Shown piece after piece: positions 53,595 through 62,475 of a stretch of DNA of 63,999 nucleotides (position 1 is the stretch's first letter; every line of letters starts with the position of its first letter). The notes beneath the pieces were generated by a model. The model saw only the letters and a program-made list of their open reading frames with translations, searched no databases and was not told the DNA's origin. Location: assembly GCA_003576705.1 (NCBI GenBank), contig QOZS01000033.1, positions 1 through 63,999 of the forward strand, read 5' to 3'. Source of the stretch: Desertibaculum subflavum. GTDB taxonomy: Bacteria; Pseudomonadota; Alphaproteobacteria; Ferrovibrionales; Ferrovibrionaceae. The position numbers were made by a program, and so were the translations under genes.

Positions 53595-54773
53595 TTAATC
53601 TTTTACTGTCCCGGCCGCATTATTCCGCGAACTATCCAGCTTGGCAATTGCCCGCAGATATTCCGCATCCAGCGACCAATACCTCAACACATTTCGGGCT
53701 TGCTTTCGATCCAGCCCGTCATGGAACTGCAACGCGGCCTCCAACCGCGATGGAGACTGTGCGCGGCCGGCGGTGCGGGCCTCCTCGCGCAGCATGAAGA
53801 TCGCGGCGAAGGTCTGCCGGTCCAGCCCGGCGCCGCGGCTTGCCGCCGCCAGCGCCTCGTAGCCCTGACAATGCACGATGCGGCCCGCGGTTTCCGGGTC
53901 GATGCCGGCCATCTCGGCCAAAGCGCTGCTGAAGGCGGCGATGTGCCCCGAACGCAGCAGCCGCAGGAGATTGGCGTCGGTGAGTTCGCCGCGTTCCCTC
54001 AACCCGCGCGCGAGCGAGGCCGCCGCCGTCGGGCCGCGATCGATCCTGGCCGCGCTGTCCTGGACGGTCAGCTGTATCATCGCGTCCAGGTTGCCCTCGT
54101 CGATGCTGAAATGTGCCAGGATGTGCCGGCGCAGCGCGGCCGAGACCCACCAGAACATCCGGAAGGCCAGTGCCGGCGGCAGGTCGCGGCGGCGCAGCAA
54201 CGGCTCGCGGAAGCGATCGACACGGCGGCTCTCCTCGACCAGATAGTTGACCGCCTGCAGCGCCAGCTCCGCATCGTCGTTGCGGATCAGCGCCTCGATC
54301 ACGTCCTCTTCGCCGGCTTCGATCAGGGCCTGCGACACCGTGGCGCTGATGCCGGCGCGCATGGCGACGCAGAGCCGATGCTCGTGGGTGCGCTGGCGCA
54401 CCAACTCGATCAGGTCGTCGTCGCGCAGCACCGGGCTGTTCAGGATCAACGGGCGGGCGATATCGGCCTCGTCCTCGGCGAGCTTCAACACCAGCTCGCG
54501 CGGCGCGTTGGGCAGCGCGCTCAGTCGCTCGGCGAGGCCGGCGCGCACTTCGCGCTCCACGTCGTGGACGAGGCGGTCGATGATGCCGAGCATCAGCCGC
54601 CGCTCCTCGTCGCTCAGCCGCGCTTCGGCGTCGAGGAAGAGATCGGTCGTGGTGTCAAGCAGACGGTCGTGCTGGGCCTGGGCGCTGCGTCTCGCCTGTT
54701 CCAGCAGGGCGAGCGCCTGGTCTCTGACCGAATCGGTCACCGGCGCATGGCGCGCGGAATCCGCATTGCGCAC
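53595..54773 (-). CDS. DUF2336 domain protein
   Basis: A 392-residue helical protein. RLVHDVEREVRAGLAERLSALPNAPRELVLKLAEDE and NSPVLRDDDLIELV match DUF2336, an alphaproteobacterial family with HEAT-like helical repeats. The role is unknown but it often lies beside signalling genes. It is 45 bp upstream of the PAS histidine kinase on the same strand, so they may be co-transcribed. The upstream 160 bp (54774-54937) is AT-rich and probably contains the promoter. Confidence 0.83.
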   Translation of the reverse strand: MRNADSARHAPVTDSVRDQALALLEQARRSAQAQHDRLLDTTTDLFLDAEARLSDEERRLMLGIIDRLVHDVEREVRAGLAERLSALPNAPRELVLKLAEDEADIARPLILNSPVLRDDDLIELVRQRTHEHRLCVAMRAGISATVSQALIEAGEEDVIEALIRNDDAELALQAVNYLVEESRRVDRFREPLLRRRDLPPALAFRMFWWVSAALRRHILAHFSIDEGNLDAMIQLTVQDSAARIDRGPTAAASLARGLRERGELTDANLLRLLRSGHIAAFSSALAEMAGIDPETAGRIVHCQGYEALAAASRGAGLDRQTFAAIFMLREEARTAGRAQSPSRLEAALQFHDGLDRKQARNVLRYWSLDAEYLRAIAKLDSSRNNAAGTVKD

Positions 54774-54937
54774 TCCCAGGGCGAAACGGAATGGGCGGCC
54801 GTCACCTCACGCATCGACCGCAAGCACGCCATTGTCCCCCTGGCGTGCTGAAGAAAACATTAAATGATTCAGTAAGTTAAAAGCAATTTCTCAATCTTCA
54901 TCAAGATTTGGTGGATGAGGGCCCGGCAGGGCCACAA

Positions 54938-55579
54938 TTAGTCGCGGGCGGCAGGCTCGGTGCTCTTCGCGCCCCGGCCGATCTTGGGTTCGGTGCCGGT
55001 CAGCAACCGGCGGATGTTCTCATGGTGGCGGAAGAAGACCAGCACCACGAGGACAAGAGCAAGCTCGGCCCGTTGGCGGTCGGCAAGCCAGAGCGAGAAG
55101 ACCGGCGTGAGGCCGGCGGCGACCAGAGCGGCGAGCGAAGACATGCGGAAGAGGGCAGCGGTGGCGAGCCAGGTCAGGCAGGCAGCGATGCCGACCGGCC
55201 ACGCGATGGCAAGCTGCACGCCGAGAAACGTCGCCATGCCCTTGCCGCCCTTGAAGCGCAGCCAGACCGGGAACAGGTGGCCGAGAAGAGCGCCGAGCGC
55301 GGCGCAGACCGCCATGTCGGGCCCGTAGCGGCCGGCGATCAGAACCGCGACCGCGCCCTTGGCAGCGTCGAGCAGCAGCGTGAGCGCCGCCAGGTCCTTC
55401 CGACCGGTGCGCAGCACGTTGGTGGCGCCGATATTGCCGGAGCCGATGCGGCGGACATCGCCAAGGCCTGCGAGCTTGGTCAGCACGAGGCCGAAGGGAA
55501 TCGAGCCGAGGAGATAGCCGCCGGCGAGGGCGAGCAGGAAGTAGGGCAGCGCAAGCTGCCAGTCGATCGGATCAGGCAT
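54938..55579 (-). CDS. plsY: Glycerol-3-phosphate acyltransferase PlsY
   Basis: A 213-residue membrane enzyme that transfers acyl groups from acyl-phosphate to glycerol 3-phosphate, starting phospholipid synthesis. GYLLGSIPFGLVLTKLAG, IGSGNIGATNVLRTG and FKGGKGMATFLGV are the three conserved cytoplasmic motifs. About five membrane helices. The Met at 55579 is the natural start; upstream frame overlaps pyrC. It overlaps the end of the pyrC-like gene by 8 bp. Confidence 0.95.
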   Translation of the reverse strand: MPDPIDWQLALPYFLLALAGGYLLGSIPFGLVLTKLAGLGDVRRIGSGNIGATNVLRTGRKDLAALTLLLDAAKGAVAVLIAGRYGPDMAVCAALGALLGHLFPVWLRFKGGKGMATFLGVQLAIAWPVGIAACLTWLATAALFRMSSLAALVAAGLTPVFSLWLADRQRAELALVLVVLVFFRHHENIRRLLTGTEPKIGRGAKSTEPAARD

Positions 55580-56891
55580 GCCGGGTTTCCTCCGCCGTCC
55601 GATCATAGACGGTGCGCCCGGCAACGACGGTCCGCTCCACCCGCCCCTGGACCAGCCGCCCTTCATAGGGCGTGTTCTTCGATTTCGAGCGCAACCGCCG
55701 TTCGTCGACCCGCCACGGCGCTTCGAGATCCACCAGGATCAGGTCGGCCGGCGCGCCGGCGGCGAGCCGGCCTTGCGGCAGCTTGAGGATGCGGGCCGGA
55801 CCGGCCGTCATCGTTTCCAGGACACGGAGCAACGGCACGTTGCCCGCCTGCCAGAGGCCGAGCGCGAGCGGCAACATGGTCTCGAGCGCCACGGCGCCGA
55901 AGGCCGCCTGGACGAAGGGCAGGCGCTTGCTCTCGGCATCGCGCGGGGCATGGCGCGAGGCGATGACGTCGATGGTGCCGTCGGCGATGCCGGCGACCAC
56001 CGCCTGGCGATCGGCCTCGCCGCGCAGCGGCGGCCGCACCTTGGCGAAGGTGCGGTACTCGCCGACATCGCCGTCGTTGAGCGCGAAATTGTGCGGCGCC
56101 GCGCCGCAGGAGATGCTGAGCCCCGACCGCTTGGCCTGGCGCACGGCGTCGATGGCGGCGGCAGTCGAAAGGCTTGCCGCGTGCCAGCGCCCGCCGGTCA
56201 GCGCGACGAGGCGCAGGTCGCGCTCCACCATGATGGTCTCGGCCGCCGCCGGCATGCCGGGCAGGCCGAGGCGCATGGCGACCTCGCCCTCGTTCATGGC
56301 GCCGTCGCGCACCAGCGAAGGCTCCTCCACATGCTGCACGATCAGCAGGTCGAAGGCGGTGGCGTAGCTGAGCGCGCGGCGCATCACCAGCGCGTCGGCG
56401 ACCGGGCGGTCGCCGTCGGTGAAGGCGACCGCGCCGGCCTCGGCCATGAGGCCCATCTCGGTCATCCGTTCGCCGTCGCGGCCGGTGGTGGTGCAGCCCA
56501 TGGGCAGGATGCGGACCGCCGCCGTCTCGCGGGCGCGGCGGGCGACGAACTCGACCAGGGCGACGTTGTCGATGGCGGGATCGGTATCCGGCGTGGCGAC
56601 GATGGTGGTGACGCCGCCGGCGGCGGCGGCGCGCGCCGCGGTGGCGATGGTCTCCTGGTGCTCGAAGCCCGGCTCGCGCAGGCTCGCATGCATGTCGATC
56701 AGGCCGGGCGCCAGCGCGAGCCCATGCCCGTCGACCACCTCGTCGATCCCGCTCGGCATGCCGCCGGCGAACAGGCGCGGCCCGAGCTCGGCGATGGCGT
56801 CGCCCTCGGTCAGCAGGGCACCCCTGGCGTCCAGGCCGCTCGCCGGATCGAGCAGGCGGACATTGGTATAGGCGGTGCGGCGGCCGGTCAT
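55572..56891 (-). CDS. pyrC': Dihydroorotase homologue, probably inactive (PyrC'-like)
   Basis: A 439-residue amidohydrolase fold. Class I dihydroorotase motifs are recognisable but metal ligands are lost: the HxH motif reads H68-A69-S70 in GLIDMHASLREPG, the later histidine before VST is S240 in HAASLST, and the TDHAPH block reads ASRHAPR with Arg313 for Asp. H187 in QHVEE remains. Such proteins (PyrC' of Pseudomonas) lack activity and serve as structural partners of aspartate transcarbamoylase. The start at 56891 overlaps pyrB by 4 bp. A true dihydroorotase should lie elsewhere. Confidence 0.88.
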   Translation of the reverse strand: MTGRRTAYTNVRLLDPASGLDARGALLTEGDAIAELGPRLFAGGMPSGIDEVVDGHGLALAPGLIDMHASLREPGFEHQETIATAARAAAAGGVTTIVATPDTDPAIDNVALVEFVARRARETAAVRILPMGCTTTGRDGERMTEMGLMAEAGAVAFTDGDRPVADALVMRRALSYATAFDLLIVQHVEEPSLVRDGAMNEGEVAMRLGLPGMPAAAETIMVERDLRLVALTGGRWHAASLSTAAAIDAVRQAKRSGLSISCGAAPHNFALNDGDVGEYRTFAKVRPPLRGEADRQAVVAGIADGTIDVIASRHAPRDAESKRLPFVQAAFGAVALETMLPLALGLWQAGNVPLLRVLETMTAGPARILKLPQGRLAAGAPADLILVDLEAPWRVDERRLRSKSKNTPYEGRLVQGRVERTVVAGRTVYDRTAEETRHA

Positions 56892-57850
56892 CGCGCGCCC
56901 GTGTCGTTGCGCAGGCGCCCGGTCAGGATCTCCAGGCAGGCCATGCGCACGGCGACGCCCATCTCCACCTGCTCGGCAATCAGGCTGCGGTGGATGTCGT
57001 CCGCCACCTCGCTGTCGATCTCGACGCCGCGGTTCATCGGCCCGGGATGCATGATGAAGGCTTCCGGATGCGCCAACGCCAGCTTCTCGGCGTCCAGCCC
57101 GTAGAAGTGGAAATACTCCCGCGTCGAGGGCAGGAAGGCGCCCTGCATGCGTTCCTGCTGCAATCGCAGCATCATCACGATGTCGCAGCCAGCTAGGCCG
57201 CGCCGCATGTCGTGGAAGACTTCGACGCCGAGCCGCTCGGCCTCGCGCGGCAGCAAAGTGGGCGGCGCGATCAGCCGCACCCGCGCGCCCATGGCATTCA
57301 GCAGGTAGATGTTGGAGCGGGCGACGCGCGAATGCAGGAAGTCGCCGCAGATCGCCACCAGCAGGCCCTGCAGCCGGCCCTTGCGGCGGCGGATGGTGAG
57401 CGCGTCGAGCAGCGCCTGGGTCGGGTGCTCGTGGCTGCCGTCGCCGGCGTTGATCACCGCGCCGGTCACCTTCTGCGCCAGCAGCTGCACCGCGCCGGAA
57501 TTGGGATGCCGCACCACCAGCACGTCCGGGCTCATGGCGTTGAGCGTCATCGCGGTGTCGAGCAGCGTCTCGCCCTTCTTGATCGAAGAATGCTGCACCG
57601 ACATGTTGATCACGTCGGCGCCGAGCCGCTTGCCCGCCAGCTCGAACGATGTCCGCGTGCGGGTCGAGTCCTCGAAGAACAGGTTGATCTGGGTCAGGCC
57701 GCGCAGATGCGACTGCTTCTTGTCGACGCGCCGGTTCTGCTCGACGCAGGCATCCGCCGTGTTGAGCAGCAGCGTGATCTCGTCGGGCGACAGGCCTTCG
57801 ATGCCGAGCAGGTGCTTGTGCCCGAATCGGCCGGGGAGGGGGGAGGTCAT
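56888..57850 (-). CDS. pyrB: Aspartate carbamoyltransferase catalytic subunit
   Basis: A 320-residue enzyme forming carbamoyl-aspartate in pyrimidine synthesis. Motifs: FFEDSTRTRTSFELAGKRLG (carbamoyl phosphate loop), SSIKKGETLLDT, HPTQALLDALTIRR, GDFLHSRVARSN and HPGPMNRGVEI. The start is uncertain: Met at 57850 gives the family-typical TSPLPGRFGHKHLLGIEGL, and 57865 adds five residues. It overlaps the pyrC-like gene by 4 bp, consistent with complex formation between the products. Confidence 0.94.
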   Translation of the reverse strand: MTSPLPGRFGHKHLLGIEGLSPDEITLLLNTADACVEQNRRVDKKQSHLRGLTQINLFFEDSTRTRTSFELAGKRLGADVINMSVQHSSIKKGETLLDTAMTLNAMSPDVLVVRHPNSGAVQLLAQKVTGAVINAGDGSHEHPTQALLDALTIRRRKGRLQGLLVAICGDFLHSRVARSNIYLLNAMGARVRLIAPPTLLPREAERLGVEVFHDMRRGLAGCDIVMMLRLQQERMQGAFLPSTREYFHFYGLDAEKLALAHPEAFIMHPGPMNRGVEIDSEVADDIHRSLIAEQVEMGVAVRMACLEILTGRLRNDTGAR

Positions 57851-57930
57851 TAAACGGCGACTCATAGGCACGTGGTGCCGGCCCTGCAAGCGGCCAGGCC
57901 CGGCGAGCCGCGCCTCGCCTTGTCTTGACT

Positions 57931-57978
57931 CGGTCGGTCGACCGAATTAATTTCAACGAATTCGGTCGGTCGACCGAA
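57931..57978. promoter_or_regulatory. Twin palindromic operator (probable TetR-family binding sites)
   Basis: The 16-mer CGGTCGGTCGACCGAA occurs identically at 57931-57946 and 57963-57978. Each holds the perfect palindrome TCGGTCGACCGA (57934-57945 and 57966-57977), 32 bp apart centre to centre, about three helical turns. They lie 62-109 bp upstream of the MddA-like gene, with a TetR regulator gene following it. An AT-rich linker (ATTAATTT) sits between them. The regulator is inferred from proximity. Confidence 0.75.
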
Positions 57979-58039
57979 ATGCGCCGGATGCAGCCTGCGG
58001 CGTGGCGCCAACTCAACCCCCGAACCTGGGAGGCTCGTC

Positions 58040-58834
58040 ATGGGTGGGATCATCGCGGTTCTCTACGGTGCAATGGCCTACATGGTGTTCCTCGGCGCCT
58101 TCCTGTACGCCATCGCCTTCGTCGGCAACCTGGCCGTGCCGAAGACGATCGACAGCGGCGAGGCCGGCGCGCTGCTGCCGTCGCTGTTGATCGACGTCGC
58201 CCTGCTGGGCGCCTTCGCCGTGCAGCACAGCGTGATGGCGCGGCCGGAGTTCAAGCGGCTGTGGACGAAGATCGTGCCGGAAGCGGTCGAGCGCACCACT
58301 TTCGTGCTGTTCGCCAGCCTCGTGCTGATCCTGCTCTATTGGCTGTGGCAGCCGCTGCCGGGCACCGTCTGGCTGGTCGAGCATCCGCTCGGCGTCACGG
58401 CGCTGTGGGCGGTGTTCTGGATCGGCTGGGGCCTGGTTCTGGTCGCCACCTTCCTGATCAACCATTTCGAGCTGTTCGGCCTGCGCCAGGTCTGGGCCCG
58501 ATTGACCGGCCAAGCGCTGCCCGCGCCGAAATTTAAGACGCCGGGGCTCTACAAGCGAGTACGGCACCCGATCTATCTCGGCTTCCTGCTCGCCTTCTGG
58601 GCGACGCCGGAAATGACCCAGGGCCATTTGCTGTTCGCGGTGGCGACAACGGGCTACATCCTGATCGGCATCCAGCTGGAGGAGCGTGACCTGATGCGGC
58701 TGTTCGGCGAGCAATACCGCCGTTACCGCGCCGAAGTCGCCATGCTGATCCCCTGGCCCGGGCGCAAGGTAAGCCCGGCGCCGGCGGAGGACTGGCCGCC
58801 GCTCGAGTTGCGGGAGCCGAAGCGCGAGGCATGA
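58040..58834 (+). CDS. MddA-like membrane S-methyltransferase (NnrU/isoprenylcysteine methyltransferase family)
   Basis: A 264-residue integral membrane protein with about six helices. The C-terminal FGLRQVWARLTGQ, TPGLYKRVRHPIYLGFLLAFWATP and QLEERDLMRLFGEQYRRYRAEVAMLIPW segments match the SAM-binding region of methanethiol S-methyltransferase MddA and related NnrU-like proteins. MddA makes dimethyl sulfide from methanethiol. A different small thiol or lipid could be the substrate here. The twin operator upstream suggests TetR control. Confidence 0.78.
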   Translation: MGGIIAVLYGAMAYMVFLGAFLYAIAFVGNLAVPKTIDSGEAGALLPSLLIDVALLGAFAVQHSVMARPEFKRLWTKIVPEAVERTTFVLFASLVLILLYWLWQPLPGTVWLVEHPLGVTALWAVFWIGWGLVLVATFLINHFELFGLRQVWARLTGQALPAPKFKTPGLYKRVRHPIYLGFLLAFWATPEMTQGHLLFAVATTGYILIGIQLEERDLMRLFGEQYRRYRAEVAMLIPWPGRKVSPAPAEDWPPLELREPKREA

Positions 58835-58906
58835 TCTGAAGACCGCGGCGCCGGCGCGTCGTAGCGCCGGCGACCGGTCGTCGTAGCGAGGACGCGAGGG
58901 GGAACG

Positions 58907-59533
58907 ATGGCGCGGGCAGCGGCGAAGGCGGTGGAGGCGAAGCCGGAGACCAAGAGCATGCTGCTGGAAGCGGCGAAGCAGGTGCTGCACCAGAACGGCC
59001 TGAGCGGCCTCTCGACCCGCGACGTTGCGCTCTCCGCCGGCGTGCCGCTGAGCCAGATCCACTATCACTTCGGCTCCAAGCAGGGGATGGTGCTGGCCCT
59101 GTTCGAATACATGAACGATCAGCTGCTCGACCGGCAGAACGCCCTATTCAGCGACCCGCTGCTGAAGTTGTCGGAGCAATGGGACCGGGCCTGCGATTAT
59201 CTGGAGGACGACCTCAAGTCGGGCTATGTGCGGGTGCTGCAGGAGCTGATCGCGGCCGGCTTCGCCGATCAGACAGTGGCCAAGGTGATCCGCGCCGGCA
59301 TCGCCGGCTGGGTCGACCTGATCGCCGGGCTCGCGCGCAAGGCGGAGCGCGAGTTCGGGCCGCTCGGCCCGTTCGCGGCTGAGGAGGTGGCGGCGCTGAT
59401 CGCCAATGCCTTCATCGGAGCGGAGAGCCTCTATCTGCTCGGACTGGAGAAGAAGGGGCCACCGGTGCGCCGTTCGCTCCGCCGCATCGGCGATCTGATC
59501 CGAGTGGCGGAGGGCCAGAAAGCGAAGCGGTGA
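58907..59533 (+). CDS. TetR-family transcriptional regulator
   Basis: A 208-residue regulator. Helix-turn-helix at about 18-62: SMLLEAAKQVLHQNGLSGLSTRDVALSAGVPLSQIHYHFGSKQGMVLALF. The C-terminal two thirds is an alpha-helical ligand-binding and dimer domain. It probably binds the twin palindrome upstream of the MddA-like gene and controls itself and the hydrolase-glycosyltransferase gene. The inducer is unknown. It starts 72 bp after the methyltransferase gene. Confidence 0.93.
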   Translation: MARAAAKAVEAKPETKSMLLEAAKQVLHQNGLSGLSTRDVALSAGVPLSQIHYHFGSKQGMVLALFEYMNDQLLDRQNALFSDPLLKLSEQWDRACDYLEDDLKSGYVRVLQELIAAGFADQTVAKVIRAGIAGWVDLIAGLARKAEREFGPLGPFAAEEVAALIANAFIGAESLYLLGLEKKGPPVRRSLRRIGDLIRVAEGQKAKR

Positions 59534-59553
59534 GGCATCGAAGAGGTGATGTC

Positions 59554-61671
59554 ATGCGCGCCAAGCTGCCTTCGGAGGAAGGCTTCGTCGAACGCGACGG
59601 CGTGAAAATCCACTTCGAGGTGTATGGCGGGGAAGTCGGGCCTGCCTGCCCGACCGTGCTGTTCCTGCCGCCCTGGGCGATCGTGCATTCGCGCGTCTAC
59701 AAGGCGCAGATTCCGTGGTTCAGCGAGCGCTTCCGCTGCATCGCCTATGACGGACGCGGCAACGGCAAATCGGACCGGCCGGAAGCGGTCGAAGCCTATT
59801 CGCTCGACCACTACGTCGCCGACGCGCTGGCGGTGCTGGACGCGACCGGCACCGACAGCGCCATCCTGGTCGGGCTGTCCTTCGGCGGCTTCCTGGCCAC
59901 CATCCTGGCGGCGCACCATTCGGCGCGCGTGCGCGCCGTCGTGTTGGCCGGAACCTCGGCGCTGATCGGGCCAGGCTACGAGCGCATGTCCGTGCCGCAT
60001 TTCCTCTGCAAGCGCGACCGGTTCGAGGGCTGGGACAAGTACAGCCAGGATTACTGGGAACGCGACTATCCCGGTTTCGCCGACCACTTCATGCGCCAGA
60101 TGTTCATAGAGCCGCATTCGACCAAGCAGATCGAGGATTCGCTCGGCTGGGCCGGCGAAACGGACGGTGCCGTGCTGGCGAAGACAGTGCTGGCGCGGCA
60201 GATTGCGCCGGCCATCGAGGTGGGCGAGGCGATGTACGGCAAGATCGCCTGCCCGGTCCTCGTCATCCATGGCGAGGCGGACCAGATCCAGCCCTATCGG
60301 CGCGGCAAGCTGGTGGCGGAGCTCTGCGGCGCCGAGTTCGTCGCCGTGCCGGAGGGCGGGCACAACCCCCTCGGCCGCTTCCCGGCCAAGTGCAACACGC
60401 TGATCGACGACTTCCTGGCGCGGCGCCTCGGTCTCGGGGCGATTAGCGCGCCGGCACGACGGCGTGGAGACGGCAAACGGGCACTCTATCTCTCCTCGCC
60501 GATCGGGCTCGGGCATGGGCGGCGCGACATTGCTGTGGCGCAGGCGCTGCGCAAGCTGCGTCCGGGCATCGAGATCGACTGGCTGGCGCAGGACCCGGTG
60601 ACGCGGCTGCTTGCCGCCAGCGGCGAGCGCGTGCATCCGGCGAGCGCCCGGCTCGCCAGCGAGTCACGGCATTTCGAGCTGGAATCCGGGGAGCACGACC
60701 TCAACGCCTTCCAGGCGATCCGCCGCATGGACGAGGTGCTGGTCGCCAATTTCATGCTGTTCCAGCAGGCGGTGACGGAAGGCGGGTACGACCTGGTGAT
60801 CGCCGACGAGGCCTGGGAGATCGATCATTTCTGGCACGAGCATCCGGACCTGAAGAAATCGGCGCTGGTCTGGTTCACCGATTTCGTCGGCTTCCTGCCG
60901 ATGCCGGAGGGCGGCGCGCGCGAGGCGCTGCTGACCGCCGACTACAATGCCGAGATGATCGGGCATGTCGACCGCCATCCGCATCTGCGCGACCGGGCGA
61001 TCTTCGTCGGCGAGCCGGAGGACATCGTGCCGCTCAGTTTCGGCCCCGACCTGCCGGAGATGCGCGACTGGATCCCGCGGCATTTCGACTTCGCGGGCTA
61101 TATCCTCGGCACCCATCCCGCCGGCTTCGGCCCGCGCGAGGAACTGCGCCGGGCGCTGGGCTATCGGCCGGACGAACGGGTGGTTGTGGTCACTGTCGGC
61201 GGATCCGGCGTCGGCGCGCCGCTGATCCGCCGCATCCTGCAGGCCTGGCCGCTGGTGCGCGAGCGGGCACCGGATCTGCGTATGATCGTGGTGGCCGGGC
61301 CGCGTATCGATCCGGTCTCGCTGGCCGCGCCGGCAGGCGTTGAGATGCGCGCCTTCGTGCCCGATCTCGACCGTCACTTGGCCGTCTGCGACCTCGCGCT
61401 GGTGCAGGGCGGGCTCACCACCTGCATGGAGCTCACCGCGGCAGGCACGCCGTTCCTCTACTTCCCGCTCCGCAACCACTTCGAGCAGAACTTCCACGTG
61501 GCGCATCGGCTGGACCGCTACCGCGCCGGCCGCCGCATGGACTATGCGACCGCGACGCCGGACTCGATCGCCGATGCGATGCTGGACGCGCTCGCCCGGC
61601 CGACCGCGTTCCACCCCGTCGCGGCCGATGGCGCGGCGCGCGCCGCCCGCCTGATCGCCGACCTGCTCTGA
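59554..61671 (+). CDS. Fusion of alpha/beta hydrolase and GT-B glycosyltransferase
   Basis: A 705-residue two-domain protein. Residues 1-290 form an alpha/beta hydrolase with S109 (VGLSFGGF), D243 (HGEADQIQP) and H270 (PEGGHNPLG). After a short linker, residues 308-705 form a glycosyltransferase like MGT/UGT or MurG: LYLSSPIGLGHGRRDIAVA, VVTVGGSGVGAPLIRRIL, VAGPRIDP and the donor-binding block QGGLTTCMELTAAGTPFLYFP. Both active sites look complete. A single enzyme might hydrolyse and then glycosylate a metabolite, or the reverse. The ATG at 59554 has GAGGTGA upstream; a GTG at 59530 overlaps tetR. Function beyond domains is unknown. Confidence 0.85.
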   Translation: MRAKLPSEEGFVERDGVKIHFEVYGGEVGPACPTVLFLPPWAIVHSRVYKAQIPWFSERFRCIAYDGRGNGKSDRPEAVEAYSLDHYVADALAVLDATGTDSAILVGLSFGGFLATILAAHHSARVRAVVLAGTSALIGPGYERMSVPHFLCKRDRFEGWDKYSQDYWERDYPGFADHFMRQMFIEPHSTKQIEDSLGWAGETDGAVLAKTVLARQIAPAIEVGEAMYGKIACPVLVIHGEADQIQPYRRGKLVAELCGAEFVAVPEGGHNPLGRFPAKCNTLIDDFLARRLGLGAISAPARRRGDGKRALYLSSPIGLGHGRRDIAVAQALRKLRPGIEIDWLAQDPVTRLLAASGERVHPASARLASESRHFELESGEHDLNAFQAIRRMDEVLVANFMLFQQAVTEGGYDLVIADEAWEIDHFWHEHPDLKKSALVWFTDFVGFLPMPEGGAREALLTADYNAEMIGHVDRHPHLRDRAIFVGEPEDIVPLSFGPDLPEMRDWIPRHFDFAGYILGTHPAGFGPREELRRALGYRPDERVVVVTVGGSGVGAPLIRRILQAWPLVRERAPDLRMIVVAGPRIDPVSLAAPAGVEMRAFVPDLDRHLAVCDLALVQGGLTTCMELTAAGTPFLYFPLRNHFEQNFHVAHRLDRYRAGRRMDYATATPDSIADAMLDALARPTAFHPVAADGAARAARLIADLL

Positions 61672-61674
61672 GCG

Positions 61675-62448
61675 TCAGGCGAGTCCGCTCGCCTGCGCGA
61701 TCAGGAACAGGCCGGCGCCGATGAGGATTGCTCCGACCGCTTGGGCGACATGCTCGCCGGCCGGCGCGAGGCGCTCAGCGGCGATGGCCGCCGTCACCAT
61801 CACCATGACATGGAGGTCCATGACGCCGAGCGCGATCAGGATCGCCATCAGATTGGCGCAGCAAGAGCTGCATTGCAGGCCGAGCTTGACGCCGTGCCGC
61901 CAGGCCCCGCCGGGCGTTGCCCGCAGGCTCCGGTCGCATGCCGGTGCCGCGCTGCATTCGGCGAGACACCGCGCTTTCCACGCGGCGAACTGCAGCACGC
62001 CGGCGAGCAGCACGACGATGCCGACGACGTACGGGACAGCGCCGGCCAGCGTCGGAACCTGCATTTGGGCTGCCGCCAGCGTGACGCCGAGCGGATAGAT
62101 GACGATCCCGATCAGGACCCAGACGGAGAAGTAGCCCGCGCCGGCCAGGGCGGTCAGCCGGCCGAGACGCGGGCCACCGACGGCCCGGCGGTAGCGCCGC
62201 AGCATCGGCACCAGCGGCGGCAGCATCATTGCCACCATCATCACCACCCACATGCCGAGGAACGAGGCGGCGGCGGCGAGCCAGCTCTGGTCGCACATCC
62301 GCATCCAGGCCATCGACAGGGTCCAGCCGCCAGCCATCGGCATGCCGCCCATGGCCGACATGGCGTCGCACCAGGCGACGGTCACTGCCGCGCTGCCGGC
62401 GAAGAGCAGCGCGGCGATGCCGAGGAAGCCGCGGTCCGAGCCGCCCAT
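61675..62448 (-). CDS. DUF2182 membrane protein
   Basis: A 257-residue integral membrane protein with about seven hydrophobic helices. MGMWVVMMVAMMLPPLVPML-like Met-rich helix (residues 65-84), GAGYFSVW, and a Cys-rich stretch (ARCLAECSAAPACDR, then GLQCSSCCANLM) match DUF2182, predicted metal-binding integral membrane proteins. Met/Cys-rich helices suggest copper or other soft-metal handling. Function unproven. The gene ends 3 bp from the convergent fusion gene and follows the DUF899 gene by 27 bp. Confidence 0.85.
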   Translation of the reverse strand: MGGSDRGFLGIAALLFAGSAAVTVAWCDAMSAMGGMPMAGGWTLSMAWMRMCDQSWLAAAASFLGMWVVMMVAMMLPPLVPMLRRYRRAVGGPRLGRLTALAGAGYFSVWVLIGIVIYPLGVTLAAAQMQVPTLAGAVPYVVGIVVLLAGVLQFAAWKARCLAECSAAPACDRSLRATPGGAWRHGVKLGLQCSSCCANLMAILIALGVMDLHVMVMVTAAIAAERLAPAGEHVAQAVGAILIGAGLFLIAQASGLA

Positions 62449-62475
62449 GCGTTCCAGGCTCCTCGGAAGGATGGT

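Noticed and set aside
54893..54909. AATCTT-CATC-AAGATT small palindrome upstream of the DUF2336 gene
   Set aside because: Only 6 bp, AT-rich and single; no regulator or terminator features support it.
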